From contig CAIRBK010000060.1 in assembly GCA_903876795.1 (NCBI GenBank), positions 80,007-144,006 of the forward strand: DNA of 64,000 nucleotides, in the 5' to 3' direction. This DNA comes from an uncultured Verrucomicrobiota bacterium. GTDB lineage: Bacteria; Verrucomicrobiota; Verrucomicrobiia; Opitutales; Opitutaceae. The notes under the pieces were generated by a model. It worked only from the letters and a program-made list of their open reading frames with translations. It did not search any database and had not been told where the DNA came from. Both the position numbers and the translations under genes were made by a program. Positions 1 through 8,647 of the stretch are shown piece by piece (positions within the stretch are counted from its first letter, which is position 1; each line of letters begins with the position of its first letter).

Positions 1-394
1 GGGCGGTGGTGCCGCCGATCATCTGGCGAAGCTGGTCCTGCAGCTGGGTGAACTCGACCTGGTAGAGACCGCGGCTGACGGAATCCTGGGTGGTGTTGGC
101 GTTGAGCGCGCCGATCTCGCTCATGCGGGAGACGATTTTGCCGACGGCGTCGAGCTGGCCGAAGGTGACCTGCATGCGGCTGACGCCGTTTTGCAGGTTG
201 ACCTGGACGCCGCGAAGGCGGGCCTGCTGGGCGTCGAGCTTGGCGGCCATGCCGGCGCCGGCGACATCGGCGGCGGGACGGTCGATGCGCCGGCCGGAGG
301 AAACGCGGGCGGTGGCGGCGTCGGACTGGGCCTGGAGGCGGCCCAGGCCGCCGGCGAGGACAAGGGAACTCTGGCTGGGGTTGAGCGAGGGCAT
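1..394 (-). CDS. flagellin, N-terminal part (truncated by window edge)
   Basis: Reverse-strand translation from ATG at 394: MPSLNPSQSSLVLAGGLGRLQAQSDAATARVSSGRRIDRPAADVAGAGMAAKLDAQQARLRGVQVNLQNGVSRMQ...; flagellin N-terminal pattern; follows csrA. Not in the ORF track because it runs off the window. Confidence 0.8.
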   Translation of the reverse strand, partial: MPSLNPSQSSLVLAGGLGRLQAQSDAATARVSSGRRIDRPAADVAGAGMAAKLDAQQARLRGVQVNLQNGVSRMQVTFGQLDAVGKIVSRMSEIGALNANTTQDSVSRGLYQVEFTQLQDQLRQMIGGTTA

Positions 395-412
395 GGCGGG
401 GCGGGGAAAGGG

Positions 413-670
413 TTATGGCTTGGCGGCGGAGGCGGGCGGGCGGGCGAGACGCGGGAGCGAGGGCAGGCGGGCGGAGCCGGTGCCGGGGGCGACGGCGGCG
501 GCCTGGTTGCTGGCGGCGATGTCCGTGAGGACCTCCTTGCGGACGATGGAAATCTCGCGGGGGGCCTGGATGCCGATCTTCACGGTGTCACCGTCGATCC
601 GCGTGATGCGGATCTCGATGTTGTCACCGATGACGATGGCTTCGTTGACCTTTCGGGTGAGGACAAGCAT
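413..670 (-). CDS. csrA: carbon storage regulator CsrA with C-terminal extension
   Basis: [47 protein letters not shown] is a canonical CsrA core; 85 aa in total. Confidence 0.95.
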   Translation of the reverse strand: MLVLTRKVNEAIVIGDNIEIRITRIDGDTVKIGIQAPREISIVRKEVLTDIAASNQAAAVAPGTGSARLPSLPRLARPPASAAKP

Positions 671-679
671 GGCAGGTAT

Positions 680-1117
680 TCAACTGGCGGTGACGAGCGG
701 GTGACGCGCATCATACTGCGCGTGGTTGGCGACGACGACCTGGCGGGCGACGCCGGTGTGGCGGTTGACCACAATAGGACCCACCAGATTGACGGTGGCA
801 AGGGAGGATTGTTCGCGGACGGTGACGATGTTGAACACGAGGGCGTCGGCCGAGTCGGTGATGCCGAGGGCGCCGGCGTCGTCGTCGAAGAGCTCGGGGG
901 CGTAGTCGGGGATGATGCCGGAGGGGTCGATGATGACGAAGTGGAGCGGCGACGGGCCGTGAAGCCGGAGCCATTGGAAGGGGAGCTGGTCGGCGAAGTG
1001 GAATATCTCGCCGCGGCGGTGGTCGGGGAAGCCGACGATGCCGTTGGGGAAAGCGAGATCGAAGGCGGTCGGGGCCGCGGGTGCGGGCGGCAGGGGGGAT
1101 TCGGCGAGGACTTTCAT
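680..1117 (-). CDS. fliW: flagellar assembly factor FliW
   Basis: C-terminal part of the long ORF 680..3301; start chosen at MKVLAESPLPP... FPNGIVGFPDHRRGEIFHFADQLPFQWLRL; adjacent to csrA. Confidence 0.88.
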   Translation of the reverse strand: MKVLAESPLPPAPAAPTAFDLAFPNGIVGFPDHRRGEIFHFADQLPFQWLRLHGPSPLHFVIIDPSGIIPDYAPELFDDDAGALGITDSADALVFNIVTVREQSSLATVNLVGPIVVNRHTGVARQVVVANHAQYDARHPLVTAS

Positions 1118-1140
1118 GAGGGTGGCGGGTAAAGCGGTGT

Positions 1141-2037
1141 TCAGCGGATGTAGTCGAGGAGCGACATTTTGAGGAGGGTGGCCGACGAGGAGAGCGCGGC
1201 CTCGTAGGCCTGGGTGGTCTGGTTGAGCCGGACGATGGTGGTGGGCATGTCGGCGTCGGCTTCGGCGGAGATCTGGCGGTCGAGTTCGTCGATGCGGGAT
1301 TTCTGCTGGGCCTGGGCGACCTCGATGCGGAGCTGGATGGCGCCGTGTTCGCTGAGCGAGGAGACGAGGAGGTTTTCGGAGGACTCCAGATCGGGGCGGA
1401 CGACCTGCACGGCGGCGGAGTCGCCCGCCTGGAGGGCGTCGCGGAGGGTGACGAGCCGGTTCATGAAGTCGGCCAGGCCGGAATTGGTGGAGGAATCGGG
1501 CGTGGGCTGGATGGAGGCGCCCTCGGCGAGAGGCACGGAAACGCGGCCGGTGTCGCCGGCGTAGGCGGCGGCGGTGATCCGGCCCGAAGCATCGCGGGTG
1601 AAGGCGTAGGGCGGGGCGGAGACGGCGGTGCCGCCGAAGATGTAGTCGTTGCGGAAGCGGGTGTTGCCGAGGGTGGCGGCCTGTTCGAGCAGTTGGTTGA
1701 CCTCGGCGGCGTAGGCCCGCATGGCGTCGGTCCCGATGCTGCCGGTGCCGAGGACTCCGAGTTCGCCGGCGCGGTCGGAGAGTTTTTTGAACTGGTCGAG
1801 GCCGGAGTAAGAGGTCTTTGAATACTCGAGGGCGGCGTCGGCGTTGCGGGAGTATTGGGAGACGGAGCTGCGCTCCATCTTGGCGGCGATGAGGCGGCCG
1901 ACGGCGGCGGGGTCGTCGCCGGGCTGGAAGATGCGCTGGCCGGTGGCGACCTGGTTCTGCAACTCGGACTGCCGGGAGCTGAGTTTCTGGAGCTGGGCCA
2001 GGACTGAGTCGGCGGTGGTGGCGGTGGTGATGCGCAT
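1141..2037 (-). CDS. flgL: flagellar hook-associated protein 3 FlgL
   Basis: MRITTATTADSVLAQLQKLSSRQSELQNQVATGQRIFQPGDDPAAVGRL...; flagellin-like N-terminus directly after flgK. Confidence 0.9.
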   Translation of the reverse strand: MRITTATTADSVLAQLQKLSSRQSELQNQVATGQRIFQPGDDPAAVGRLIAAKMERSSVSQYSRNADAALEYSKTSYSGLDQFKKLSDRAGELGVLGTGSIGTDAMRAYAAEVNQLLEQAATLGNTRFRNDYIFGGTAVSAPPYAFTRDASGRITAAAYAGDTGRVSVPLAEGASIQPTPDSSTNSGLADFMNRLVTLRDALQAGDSAAVQVVRPDLESSENLLVSSLSEHGAIQLRIEVAQAQQKSRIDELDRQISAEADADMPTTIVRLNQTTQAYEAALSSSATLLKMSLLDYIR

Positions 2038-2060
2038 GGCGGGGAGGACTGGGGAGGCGA

Positions 2061-3482
2061 TTACCGGCCGAGGCGGTTGACGACGAGGTCGAGCAGGCCG
2101 TCGATGATGGAGATGACCTTGGAGGAGGCCTCGAAGGCGCGCTGGTATTTGAGGAGGTCGGCCATCTCTTCGTCCATGGAGACGCCGCTGATGCCCTGGC
2201 GCTGCTGGCGGACGAGTTTTTCGATGTTGGACTGGTCTTCGAGGCGGCCGGCGGCGCCGGAGACGGTGCGGCCGAAACCGCTGACGACGCCGGAGTAGTA
2301 TTGGCTGAAAGTGCCGTCGATGTCGTCGCCGCCGGCGATGGAGAAGTTGCGGGAGGCGAGATCGGCGACGGCCTGGGCCAGGGTGTTGTCGGCGGCGGCG
2401 CCGCCGTTGGAGGCCTTGAGCGTGCCCGGGGTGAGGCCGGGGGCGAGGGCGATGGTGCCGGCGGCGGCGCCGGCGGTGTAGGTGAAGAAATCGCCGCCGG
2501 CGATGCTGGTGGGGTTGTAGGCGGTGTTGACGGCGGAGGCGAACTGGCCGGCAAAGGTGTTGAGTTCGTCGCGGAGTGTCTGGATGCCGACATCGCGGGC
2601 GTCGAAGAGACCGTTGATGGAGCCGGAGGACAGGGCGATCGGGGTGAGGGCCACGCCGGCGGTGAGCTGGGTGCCGTCGTAGGCGACGGGATTTGCGACG
2701 GTGGCGAGGCTGACGAGGGTGACGGGGTTGCCGGAGCCGTCGCGCACGAAAACGTCGATCTGGCCGACCTCGGTGGCGTTGGGCCTGGTCTCGGCGCCGA
2801 TTTTGGCGGCGAGTTTCTCGACGGCGGCCTGGCGTTGGTCGCGGAGATCCACGGCGGAGCCGGCGGCGTTGATCTCCAGGCGGCCGATCTGGCCGTTGAG
2901 GTTGGCGATGGTGTCGAGGAGGCTGTTGACCTCTTCGGTGTCGCTGGAGATTTGGGCGCCGATGTCGTCCTGGAGCCGGGCGAGACGGGAGTCGGTGGTG
3001 CGGAAGCGTTCGGCGAGGATGTCGCTGCGCTGGACAAGATTCTGGCGTTCGCCGAGGTCGGTGGGGCGGGCGGCGAAGGCTTTGAAGGCGTTGAAGAACT
3101 CGCCGAAGGCTGAGGCGATGCCCTGGCCGGAGGCGGCGGAGTCGCCGGTTTCCTGGGTGCGGTCGATGGTCTCGCCGAGGGCGGCCTGGGCCTTGGCGAG
3201 GGCCTCGCTCTGGGCCTTGAGACCGGCGGTGGAGCCGATCTCGCGGGCGAGCTGCCGGTCCACGAGGAGGTCGCGAATCTGCTGGGTGGCCTTGGCCTCA
3301 AGGCCGAGGGACTCGGCGCCCTGCGGGGTGAGGACGGTGCCGCGGTCGCCGAAGATCACGCGCTGGCGGGAGTAATCGGCGTTGTTGACGTTGGCGAGGT
3401 TGCGGCCGGCGGTCTCGACGCCGCGCGATTGGGCGTTGAGGGCCCGGACGGACTGGTTGAGGCTGGCGAATAGGCCGGACAT
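2061..3482 (-). CDS. flgK: flagellar hook-associated protein FlgK
   Basis: MSGLFASLNQSVRALNAQSRGVETAGRNLANVNNADYSRQRVIF... and C-terminal DEEMADLLKYQRAFEASSKVISIIDGLLD. Confidence 0.95.
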   Translation of the reverse strand: MSGLFASLNQSVRALNAQSRGVETAGRNLANVNNADYSRQRVIFGDRGTVLTPQGAESLGLEAKATQQIRDLLVDRQLAREIGSTAGLKAQSEALAKAQAALGETIDRTQETGDSAASGQGIASAFGEFFNAFKAFAARPTDLGERQNLVQRSDILAERFRTTDSRLARLQDDIGAQISSDTEEVNSLLDTIANLNGQIGRLEINAAGSAVDLRDQRQAAVEKLAAKIGAETRPNATEVGQIDVFVRDGSGNPVTLVSLATVANPVAYDGTQLTAGVALTPIALSSGSINGLFDARDVGIQTLRDELNTFAGQFASAVNTAYNPTSIAGGDFFTYTAGAAAGTIALAPGLTPGTLKASNGGAAADNTLAQAVADLASRNFSIAGGDDIDGTFSQYYSGVVSGFGRTVSGAAGRLEDQSNIEKLVRQQRQGISGVSMDEEMADLLKYQRAFEASSKVISIIDGLLDLVVNRLGR

Positions 3483-3509
3483 GGCGGGAGGTGCGAAAGG
3501 TTGGGAAGA

Positions 3510-4007
3510 TCAGCCGGCGGCCTGGAGGGTGGCGGCGGGGCCGGTGACGGAGCCGACGCGGCCGGAAGGGGCGTAGGTGCGCGGGCGGGCGGCGGGGTGG
3601 AGACTGGCGAGGGCGTCGCGGTGGAGCTCGACGGCGCGGGCGAGGATGGAGTGGTTCTGGCGGGCCCGGCGGCGCACGCGATGGAGCAGGTGGTTGATCT
3701 CGTCGATCAGGGCGCCGAGCAGCGGCTGCTGGTCCTCGGGGAAGAGCGTGAGAAGGGAGCGGAGGGTGGAGTCGGCGGGCCGGTGGTGGGCGGCGGCGAA
3801 GCGGGCGACCCAGGTCTCGCGCTCGAGGCGGTGGCGGGCGGTCTCGGCGGCGATCTGCTCGATGGCGAGGGAAGTGTCGGCCACGGCCTGGACCTCGCGA
3901 CGCCAGAGGAGGGACTGCTGTTCGTCGAAGAGCGCAAGCAGGCCGCCGTAGCCGGCGAGCTCGGCGCGGAGCAAGTCAACAAGGGGGACAAAGGCGCGGG
4001 CGTTCAT
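3510..4007 (-). CDS. flgN: FlgN-like flagellar export chaperone
   Basis: 165 aa helical protein located between flgJ and flgK; FlgN-like pattern. Confidence 0.7.
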   Translation of the reverse strand: MNARAFVPLVDLLRAELAGYGGLLALFDEQQSLLWRREVQAVADTSLAIEQIAAETARHRLERETWVARFAAAHHRPADSTLRSLLTLFPEDQQPLLGALIDEINHLLHRVRRRARQNHSILARAVELHRDALASLHPAARPRTYAPSGRVGSVTGPAATLQAAG

Positions 4008-4339
4008 GGGGTTTTGGCGACGGGGGTCGCGGGTGAGAGTTGGCGGGAGATGACGTCGGAGAGGCCGATGCCGCCCCCTTGGGTGATGGAGGAGGCGAGT
4101 ACGTCGGTGAGCATGTAGCCGTAAACGCCGCCTCCGCCGCCCGAGCCGGAGTCGCCGCCGAGACCGCCGCTCATCATCGGTTCGATCGAGGGTGCGAGGA
4201 GCTGGCGCACCATGATGGCTTCGAATTGTTGGGCGGCCTTGGCGACTTCGGCCGGGGTGGGCTTGGGTTTCGGGGCGGATACGTCCGCTCCTGAAAAGAC
4301 GGAGCGGGGGGCGGAGGCGGAGATGGGGTCGATGGACAT
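4004..4339 (-). CDS. flgJ: rod-binding protein, FlgJ N-terminal domain only
   Basis: AAQQFEAIMVRQLLAPSIEPMMSGGLGGDSGSGGGGGVYGYMLTDVLASSITQGGGIGLSDVI; no muramidase domain. Confidence 0.85.
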   Translation of the reverse strand: MSIDPISASAPRSVFSGADVSAPKPKPTPAEVAKAAQQFEAIMVRQLLAPSIEPMMSGGLGGDSGSGGGGGVYGYMLTDVLASSITQGGGIGLSDVISRQLSPATPVAKTP

Positions 4340-4361
4340 GGGCGGGGAGGGTCCGGGGAAA

Positions 4362-5453
4362 TCAGTTGATGATGAGGTCGGCCTGGAGGGCGCCGGAGGT
4401 CTTGAGGGTCTGGAAGATCGCCATCATCTCGCGGGTGCTCACGCCGAGGGCGTTGAGGGCGGTGGCGAGGCGTTCGACGGAGGGCGCGGCGGGGACGATG
4501 GTGAAGCCGCCCTTGGCCTCTTTCACGTCGGTCTTGGTGGCGTCCACGATGGCGGTCTGGCCGCCGCTGAGGGCGCCCGGCTGGGAGACGGCTTGGGTGG
4601 AGGCGACGGTGATGGTGAGGGAGCCGTAGCTGATGGCGACCTGGGAGAGGCTGACGGGGGCGGTGGCGACGATGGTGCCGGTGCGCTCGTTGATGACGAT
4701 GCGGGCGACGGCGTCGGGGGTGACGGTGACGGCGCCGACGTCGGCCAGGAACATGACGTCGCGGCCGGCGTAGGCGGGCGGGAGCATGAGGTCGACGGTG
4801 GCGGCGTCGCGGGCGCGGGCGGCGGCCTCGGGGAAGGCGACGTTGATGGCGTCGGCCATGCGGGCGGCGGAGGTGAAATCGGGGTTGTGGAGGCTGAAGG
4901 CGATGCGGCCGTCCTGCACGAAGGTGGCGGGGATCTCGCGTTCGACGATGGCGCCGTTGCTGATGATGCCCACGGTGGGGTGGTTTTTCTGGACGGAAGC
5001 GCCGCCGGCGCCGCCGGTGCCGCCGGAGAAGCCGCCGATGGCGACCGGTCCCTGGGCGACGGCATAGACGCGGCCGTCGGCGCCGAGCAGGGGAGCCTGG
5101 AGGAGGACGGCGCCCTGGAGGGACTTGGCGTCGCCGAGGGAGGCGACGGTCACGTCGATGCGGGTGCCGGATTTGAGGAAGGGGCCGATGTCGGCGGTGA
5201 TGATGACGGCGGCGGCGTTCTTGGCCTTGATGGCGGTGGGGTCGATCTTGAGGCCGTTGCGCTCGAGGACGTTGGCGACGGAGTTAAGGGTGGTGAGGGC
5301 GTTGGAATCGCCGTCGCCGGCCAGGCCCACCACGAGGCCGTAGCCGACGAGTTGATTGTCCCGCTGGCCGGCGATGCGCGAGAGGTCCTTCACGCGCGCG
5401 GCCTGGAGGGCGAGCGGGAGGAAGGCGGCAAAGAGGAGGACGAGGGGGCGCAT
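4362..5453 (-). CDS. flgI: flagellar P-ring protein FlgI
   Basis: ARVKDLSRIAGQRDNQLVGYGLVVGLAGDGDS...; canonical FlgI. Confidence 0.97.
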   Translation of the reverse strand: MRPLVLLFAAFLPLALQAARVKDLSRIAGQRDNQLVGYGLVVGLAGDGDSNALTTLNSVANVLERNGLKIDPTAIKAKNAAAVIITADIGPFLKSGTRIDVTVASLGDAKSLQGAVLLQAPLLGADGRVYAVAQGPVAIGGFSGGTGGAGGASVQKNHPTVGIISNGAIVEREIPATFVQDGRIAFSLHNPDFTSAARMADAINVAFPEAAARARDAATVDLMLPPAYAGRDVMFLADVGAVTVTPDAVARIVINERTGTIVATAPVSLSQVAISYGSLTITVASTQAVSQPGALSGGQTAIVDATKTDVKEAKGGFTIVPAAPSVERLATALNALGVSTREMMAIFQTLKTSGALQADLIIN

Positions 5454-5475
5454 GGCGGGAGGACGGCGGGGGCTG

Positions 5476-6102
5476 TTACAGGGGGCGGAGCTTCTCGTAG
5501 ATCTTGCTCAACCAGCCGCGTTTCTGGGCGTCGGTGAGGGTGCCTTCGGAGACGAACTCGACGCGGGCGTCGGCGATGTTGCTGGAGAGAATGGTGTTGC
5601 CGCTGGCGATGTCGGCCGGGCGGACGAGGCCGTGGAGGATGACGTGCTGGGTCTCGCCGGAGAAGCTGATGCGGCGGGCGCCGGCGATGACGAGATTGCC
5701 GTTGGGGAGGACGTCGGTGACGAGCACGGCGGCGCGGGCGTTGATGGACTGGGTGTTGTTGACGTCGCCGCCGCCCTTGAAGTCGCTGGTGCCGCCGAAC
5801 TTGATGCCGGGCATCTGGCCGTTGAGGGTGCCGATCGCGCTGCCGCGGTTGGGGAAAAGGAACTGGGTCACCGAGGCGTCCATGTTGCTGGCGCTCTTGC
5901 TGCTCTTGCTCTGGGAGGCGGTCTGGGTGGCGTCCTCGGAGATGACGATTGTGAGGATGTCGCCGACCATGCCGGCCTTGATGTGGGTGGCCACGCCCTG
6001 TTCGCGGGAGCCGGGGGCGGTCCAGAGGGAATCGGCGCGGGCGGAGAGCGCGAGCGCGGTCAGGAGCAGGAGGCGGGAGGTGCGGGGGAAAAGCGGTTTC
6101 AT
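5476..6102 (-). CDS. flgH: flagellar L-ring protein FlgH
   Basis: Start reset to MKPLFPRTSRLLLLTALALSARADSLW; IKAGMVGDILTIVISEDATQTASQS..., NGNLVIAGARRISFSGETQHVILHGLVRPADIASGNTILSSNIADARVEF. Confidence 0.93.
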   Translation of the reverse strand: MKPLFPRTSRLLLLTALALSARADSLWTAPGSREQGVATHIKAGMVGDILTIVISEDATQTASQSKSSKSASNMDASVTQFLFPNRGSAIGTLNGQMPGIKFGGTSDFKGGGDVNNTQSINARAAVLVTDVLPNGNLVIAGARRISFSGETQHVILHGLVRPADIASGNTILSSNIADARVEFVSEGTLTDAQKRGWLSKIYEKLRPL

Positions 6103-6103
6103 G

Positions 6104-6787
6104 TCAGAAGCGCACGGAGGCGCGGGATTCGGAGACGACCTCGGCGACGAAGTCTTTTTTGGAGTCGGGGTTGCGGACGCGGACGGTTTCACCGCGGGCG
6201 GCGTCGTTGAGCGCGACGGCGCGCAGGGTGATGGTGAGGCGGCCGTCGGTGGCGACGACGTCGAGGGTCTGGCCGCGGCGGACGAGCGGGCGGCGGGCGA
6301 CATCGCGCCAGAGGAGCAGGCGGCCGGCGGGGACGGCGCGGGCGAAATTGAGTTCGGCGGAGGAATCGGCGGAGATCGCCTCGCGCTCGCGCAGGGCGTC
6401 GAAGCGGCGGATGTCGAGCAAGGGGGGCGAGAGGGGGTCACCGAGCTTGGCGGGGTCGCGGAGCATCCAGCCGTCGCGCCAGAGTTCGGCCCGGAGAACC
6501 AGGGTGTGATCGGAGGAGCGGCCGGCGGTGTCGGTGGCGCGCACGGTGACGAGGATCTGCGGGGCGAGCTCGGCGGGGGCCGAGAGGATGGCGAGGTCGG
6601 CGTCTGCGGGAGCGGCGGCGGGGCGGGGACGGTTCCAGTCGAGCTGGAGTTGTCCGCTGGTCTGATAGCGGTCGGCGAGGAGCGCGGCGAGGGTGACCAG
6701 CCAGGGATCTTCGGCGGCGACCGCCTGGGCGCGCGCGGGAACGAGGAGCGCGAGCATGAGGCCGAAAATGAAGGGGAGGCGGGTCAT
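6104..6787 (-). CDS. flgA: flagellar basal body P-ring formation protein FlgA
   Basis: Signal peptide and SAF-like C-terminus (VPAGRLLLWRDVARRPLVRRGQTLDVVATDGRLTITLRAVALNDAARGETVRVRNPDSKKDFVAEVV); position between flgG and flgH. Confidence 0.85.
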   Translation of the reverse strand: MTRLPFIFGLMLALLVPARAQAVAAEDPWLVTLAALLADRYQTSGQLQLDWNRPRPAAAPADADLAILSAPAELAPQILVTVRATDTAGRSSDHTLVLRAELWRDGWMLRDPAKLGDPLSPPLLDIRRFDALREREAISADSSAELNFARAVPAGRLLLWRDVARRPLVRRGQTLDVVATDGRLTITLRAVALNDAARGETVRVRNPDSKKDFVAEVVSESRASVRF

Positions 6788-6797
6788 GGGAGGGTGC

Positions 6798-7580
6798 TCA
6801 GCGTTTGAGTTGATTGATGTTCTGGAGCATCTCGTCGGAGGCTTGGATGGACTTGCTGTTCACCTCGTAGGCGCGTTGGGCGATGATGAGGTTCACCATT
6901 TCCTCGACGATGTTCACGTTGGAGGACTCGCGGTAGCCCTGCATGACGCTGCCGAAGCCCTGCTCGCCGGGCTGGCCGGTCTCGGCTGTGCCGCTGGCGC
7001 CGCTCTCGGCGAGGAGATTGCCGCCGAGGCTCTGCAGGCCGGCGGGGTTGGCGAAGCGCGCGAGGGTGAGGCGGAAGGTCTGGTTGCCGTTGGGCGTCTG
7101 ATAGGTGACCTCGCCGTTTTCGGAGATGCTGATGGCGGTGGTGCCGGCGGGGACGTTCTGGAAACCGCTGAGGACCGGGCGGCCGTCGGTGGTGACGACC
7201 TGGCCGCCGGCGTTGAGTTTGAAGGCGCCGTCGCGGGTGTAGGCCACGGTGCCGTCGGGCCGCTGGACCTCGAAGAAGCCGTCGCCCTGGATGGCGAGGT
7301 CGAGCTTCTCGCCGGTGTTGGTGAGCTGGCCCTGGGTGAAGACCTTGGTGGTGGAGGCGACGCGGGAGCCGTTGCCCACCTCGATGCCGGTCGGGACGAG
7401 GTCGCCGCCGCCGTTCTCGGAGCCGGCGCTGCGGGGCTTCTGGTAGAGGAGATCCTGAAACTCGATGGTGCTGCGCTTGAAGCCGGGGGTGTTAACGTTC
7501 GCGAGGTTGTTCGCGATGGTGTTCAGGTTGAGCTGCTGGGCCTCCATGCCGGTGGCGGCCGAATACATTGAGAGATTCAT
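6798..7580 (-). CDS. flgG: flagellar basal-body rod protein FlgG
   Basis: MNLSMYSAATGMEAQQLNLNTIANNLANVNTPGFKRSTIEFQDLLYQ...VEEMVNLIIAQRAYEVNSKSIQASDEMLQNINQLKR. Confidence 0.97.
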   Translation of the reverse strand: MNLSMYSAATGMEAQQLNLNTIANNLANVNTPGFKRSTIEFQDLLYQKPRSAGSENGGGDLVPTGIEVGNGSRVASTTKVFTQGQLTNTGEKLDLAIQGDGFFEVQRPDGTVAYTRDGAFKLNAGGQVVTTDGRPVLSGFQNVPAGTTAISISENGEVTYQTPNGNQTFRLTLARFANPAGLQSLGGNLLAESGASGTAETGQPGEQGFGSVMQGYRESSNVNIVEEMVNLIIAQRAYEVNSKSIQASDEMLQNINQLKR

Positions 7581-7595
7581 GGCGGAAAACGGGGG

Positions 7596-8345
7596 TTAGC
7601 TGTAGGTTTCGAGCGTGCGTTCGAGGAGTTTGTCGCGGCTCTGGATGAGTTTCTGGTTGGCCTCGTAGGCGCGGGAGATGTTGACCAGGTCCACCATTTC
7701 GCGGAGCGGGGCGACGTTGCTGGACTCAAGGTAGCCCTGCTGGATGACGGGCTTCTCGACGGGCTTCATGCCGACGGATTCGTCGGCGAGAAACAGGCCG
7801 CCGGGCAACGAGACCATGCGGCCGGGATTTTCGGGGGCGACCACGGCGATTTTGCCCAGGATCTTGTCGCCCTGGCGCATGGTGCCGTCGGCGGTGACGA
7901 CGGGCGCGCCGCCTTGGGAGGTCAACTGGATCGGGTCGCCGTCGGCGGTGAGTATCTCAAAGCCCTGATTGTTGACCAACGTGCGGTCGGCGCGCACGCG
8001 CAGCTCGCCGGCGCGGGTGTAGGCGAGGTTGCCGTCGGTCTTGCGCACGGTGAAAAAACCGTCGCCGGCGATGGCCAGATCGAGATCGCGGCGCGTGGGG
8101 TTGTTTTCGCCGGACTGGAAGGCGATGGCATAACGCGTATGCGGGAACAGCGCCGGCATGCCTTCGCCGCGGTCGGCGCGCGCGCCGGGCTCGGTGAGAA
8201 CCTCGCCGTGTTGCTCGGCGGCCACCTGCACCGCACGCCGCTTGAAGCCGGTCACCTGGCCCGACGTGATGTTCTGTGACACCGCGTCCTGCCAACGCTC
8301 CAGGGAGCTTAGCGCCGCTGCGCTTTGGTAGAGGCCAATGTTCAT
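7596..8345 (-). CDS. flgF: flagellar hook-basal body protein (FlgF-like)
   Basis: FlgF/FlgG family: LDLAIAGDGFFTVRKTDGNLAYTRAGEL...REMVDLVNISRAYEANQKLIQSRDKLLERTLETYS. Confidence 0.85.
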   Translation of the reverse strand: MNIGLYQSAAALSSLERWQDAVSQNITSGQVTGFKRRAVQVAAEQHGEVLTEPGARADRGEGMPALFPHTRYAIAFQSGENNPTRRDLDLAIAGDGFFTVRKTDGNLAYTRAGELRVRADRTLVNNQGFEILTADGDPIQLTSQGGAPVVTADGTMRQGDKILGKIAVVAPENPGRMVSLPGGLFLADESVGMKPVEKPVIQQGYLESSNVAPLREMVDLVNISRAYEANQKLIQSRDKLLERTLETYS

Positions 8346-8356
8346 GGCACCTCATT

Positions 8357-8373
8357 AAGCAGAGTCGATGCCA
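8357..8373 (-). promoter_or_regulatory. candidate sigma-54-like -24/-12 promoter upstream of the flagellar operon
   Basis: Minus strand TGGCATCGACTCTGCTT: GG-N10-GC spacing compared with TGGCACGRNNNTTGCW. Confidence 0.3.
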
Positions 8374-8647
8374 CTTACATAAGTCATTTTAATCCATGAT
8401 TATGTAATATACATTATGCCGCATCCATCAGATTGCGAATCCAGCCGGTAAAAAATGCCTCCCAGGTTTTGTCCGCCGGCGAAGGCCACTTCCCGGAGGA
8501 CTCCCTGCACCGGCCCAGGTCGTATGGCCGGGTCGGCGGAAGCCGGCCGTCTTCCCGCTATACGACACCGTCGGCAAAAACTTGAGGTCCCTGTCCCATG
8601 CGGGGTTTTCCCAAAAAGGAGGCGCGGTATCCGGGAAGACCTGACGC

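Noticed and set aside
680-3301. 873-aa minus-strand ORF
   Set aside because: Most of it is an out-of-frame Pro/Arg/Ser/Ala-rich reading of flgK and flgL; only its C-terminal fliW part is real.
4212-5537. 441-aa plus-strand ORF across flgI
   Set aside because: Gly/Asp/Glu-rich antisense shadow of flgI.
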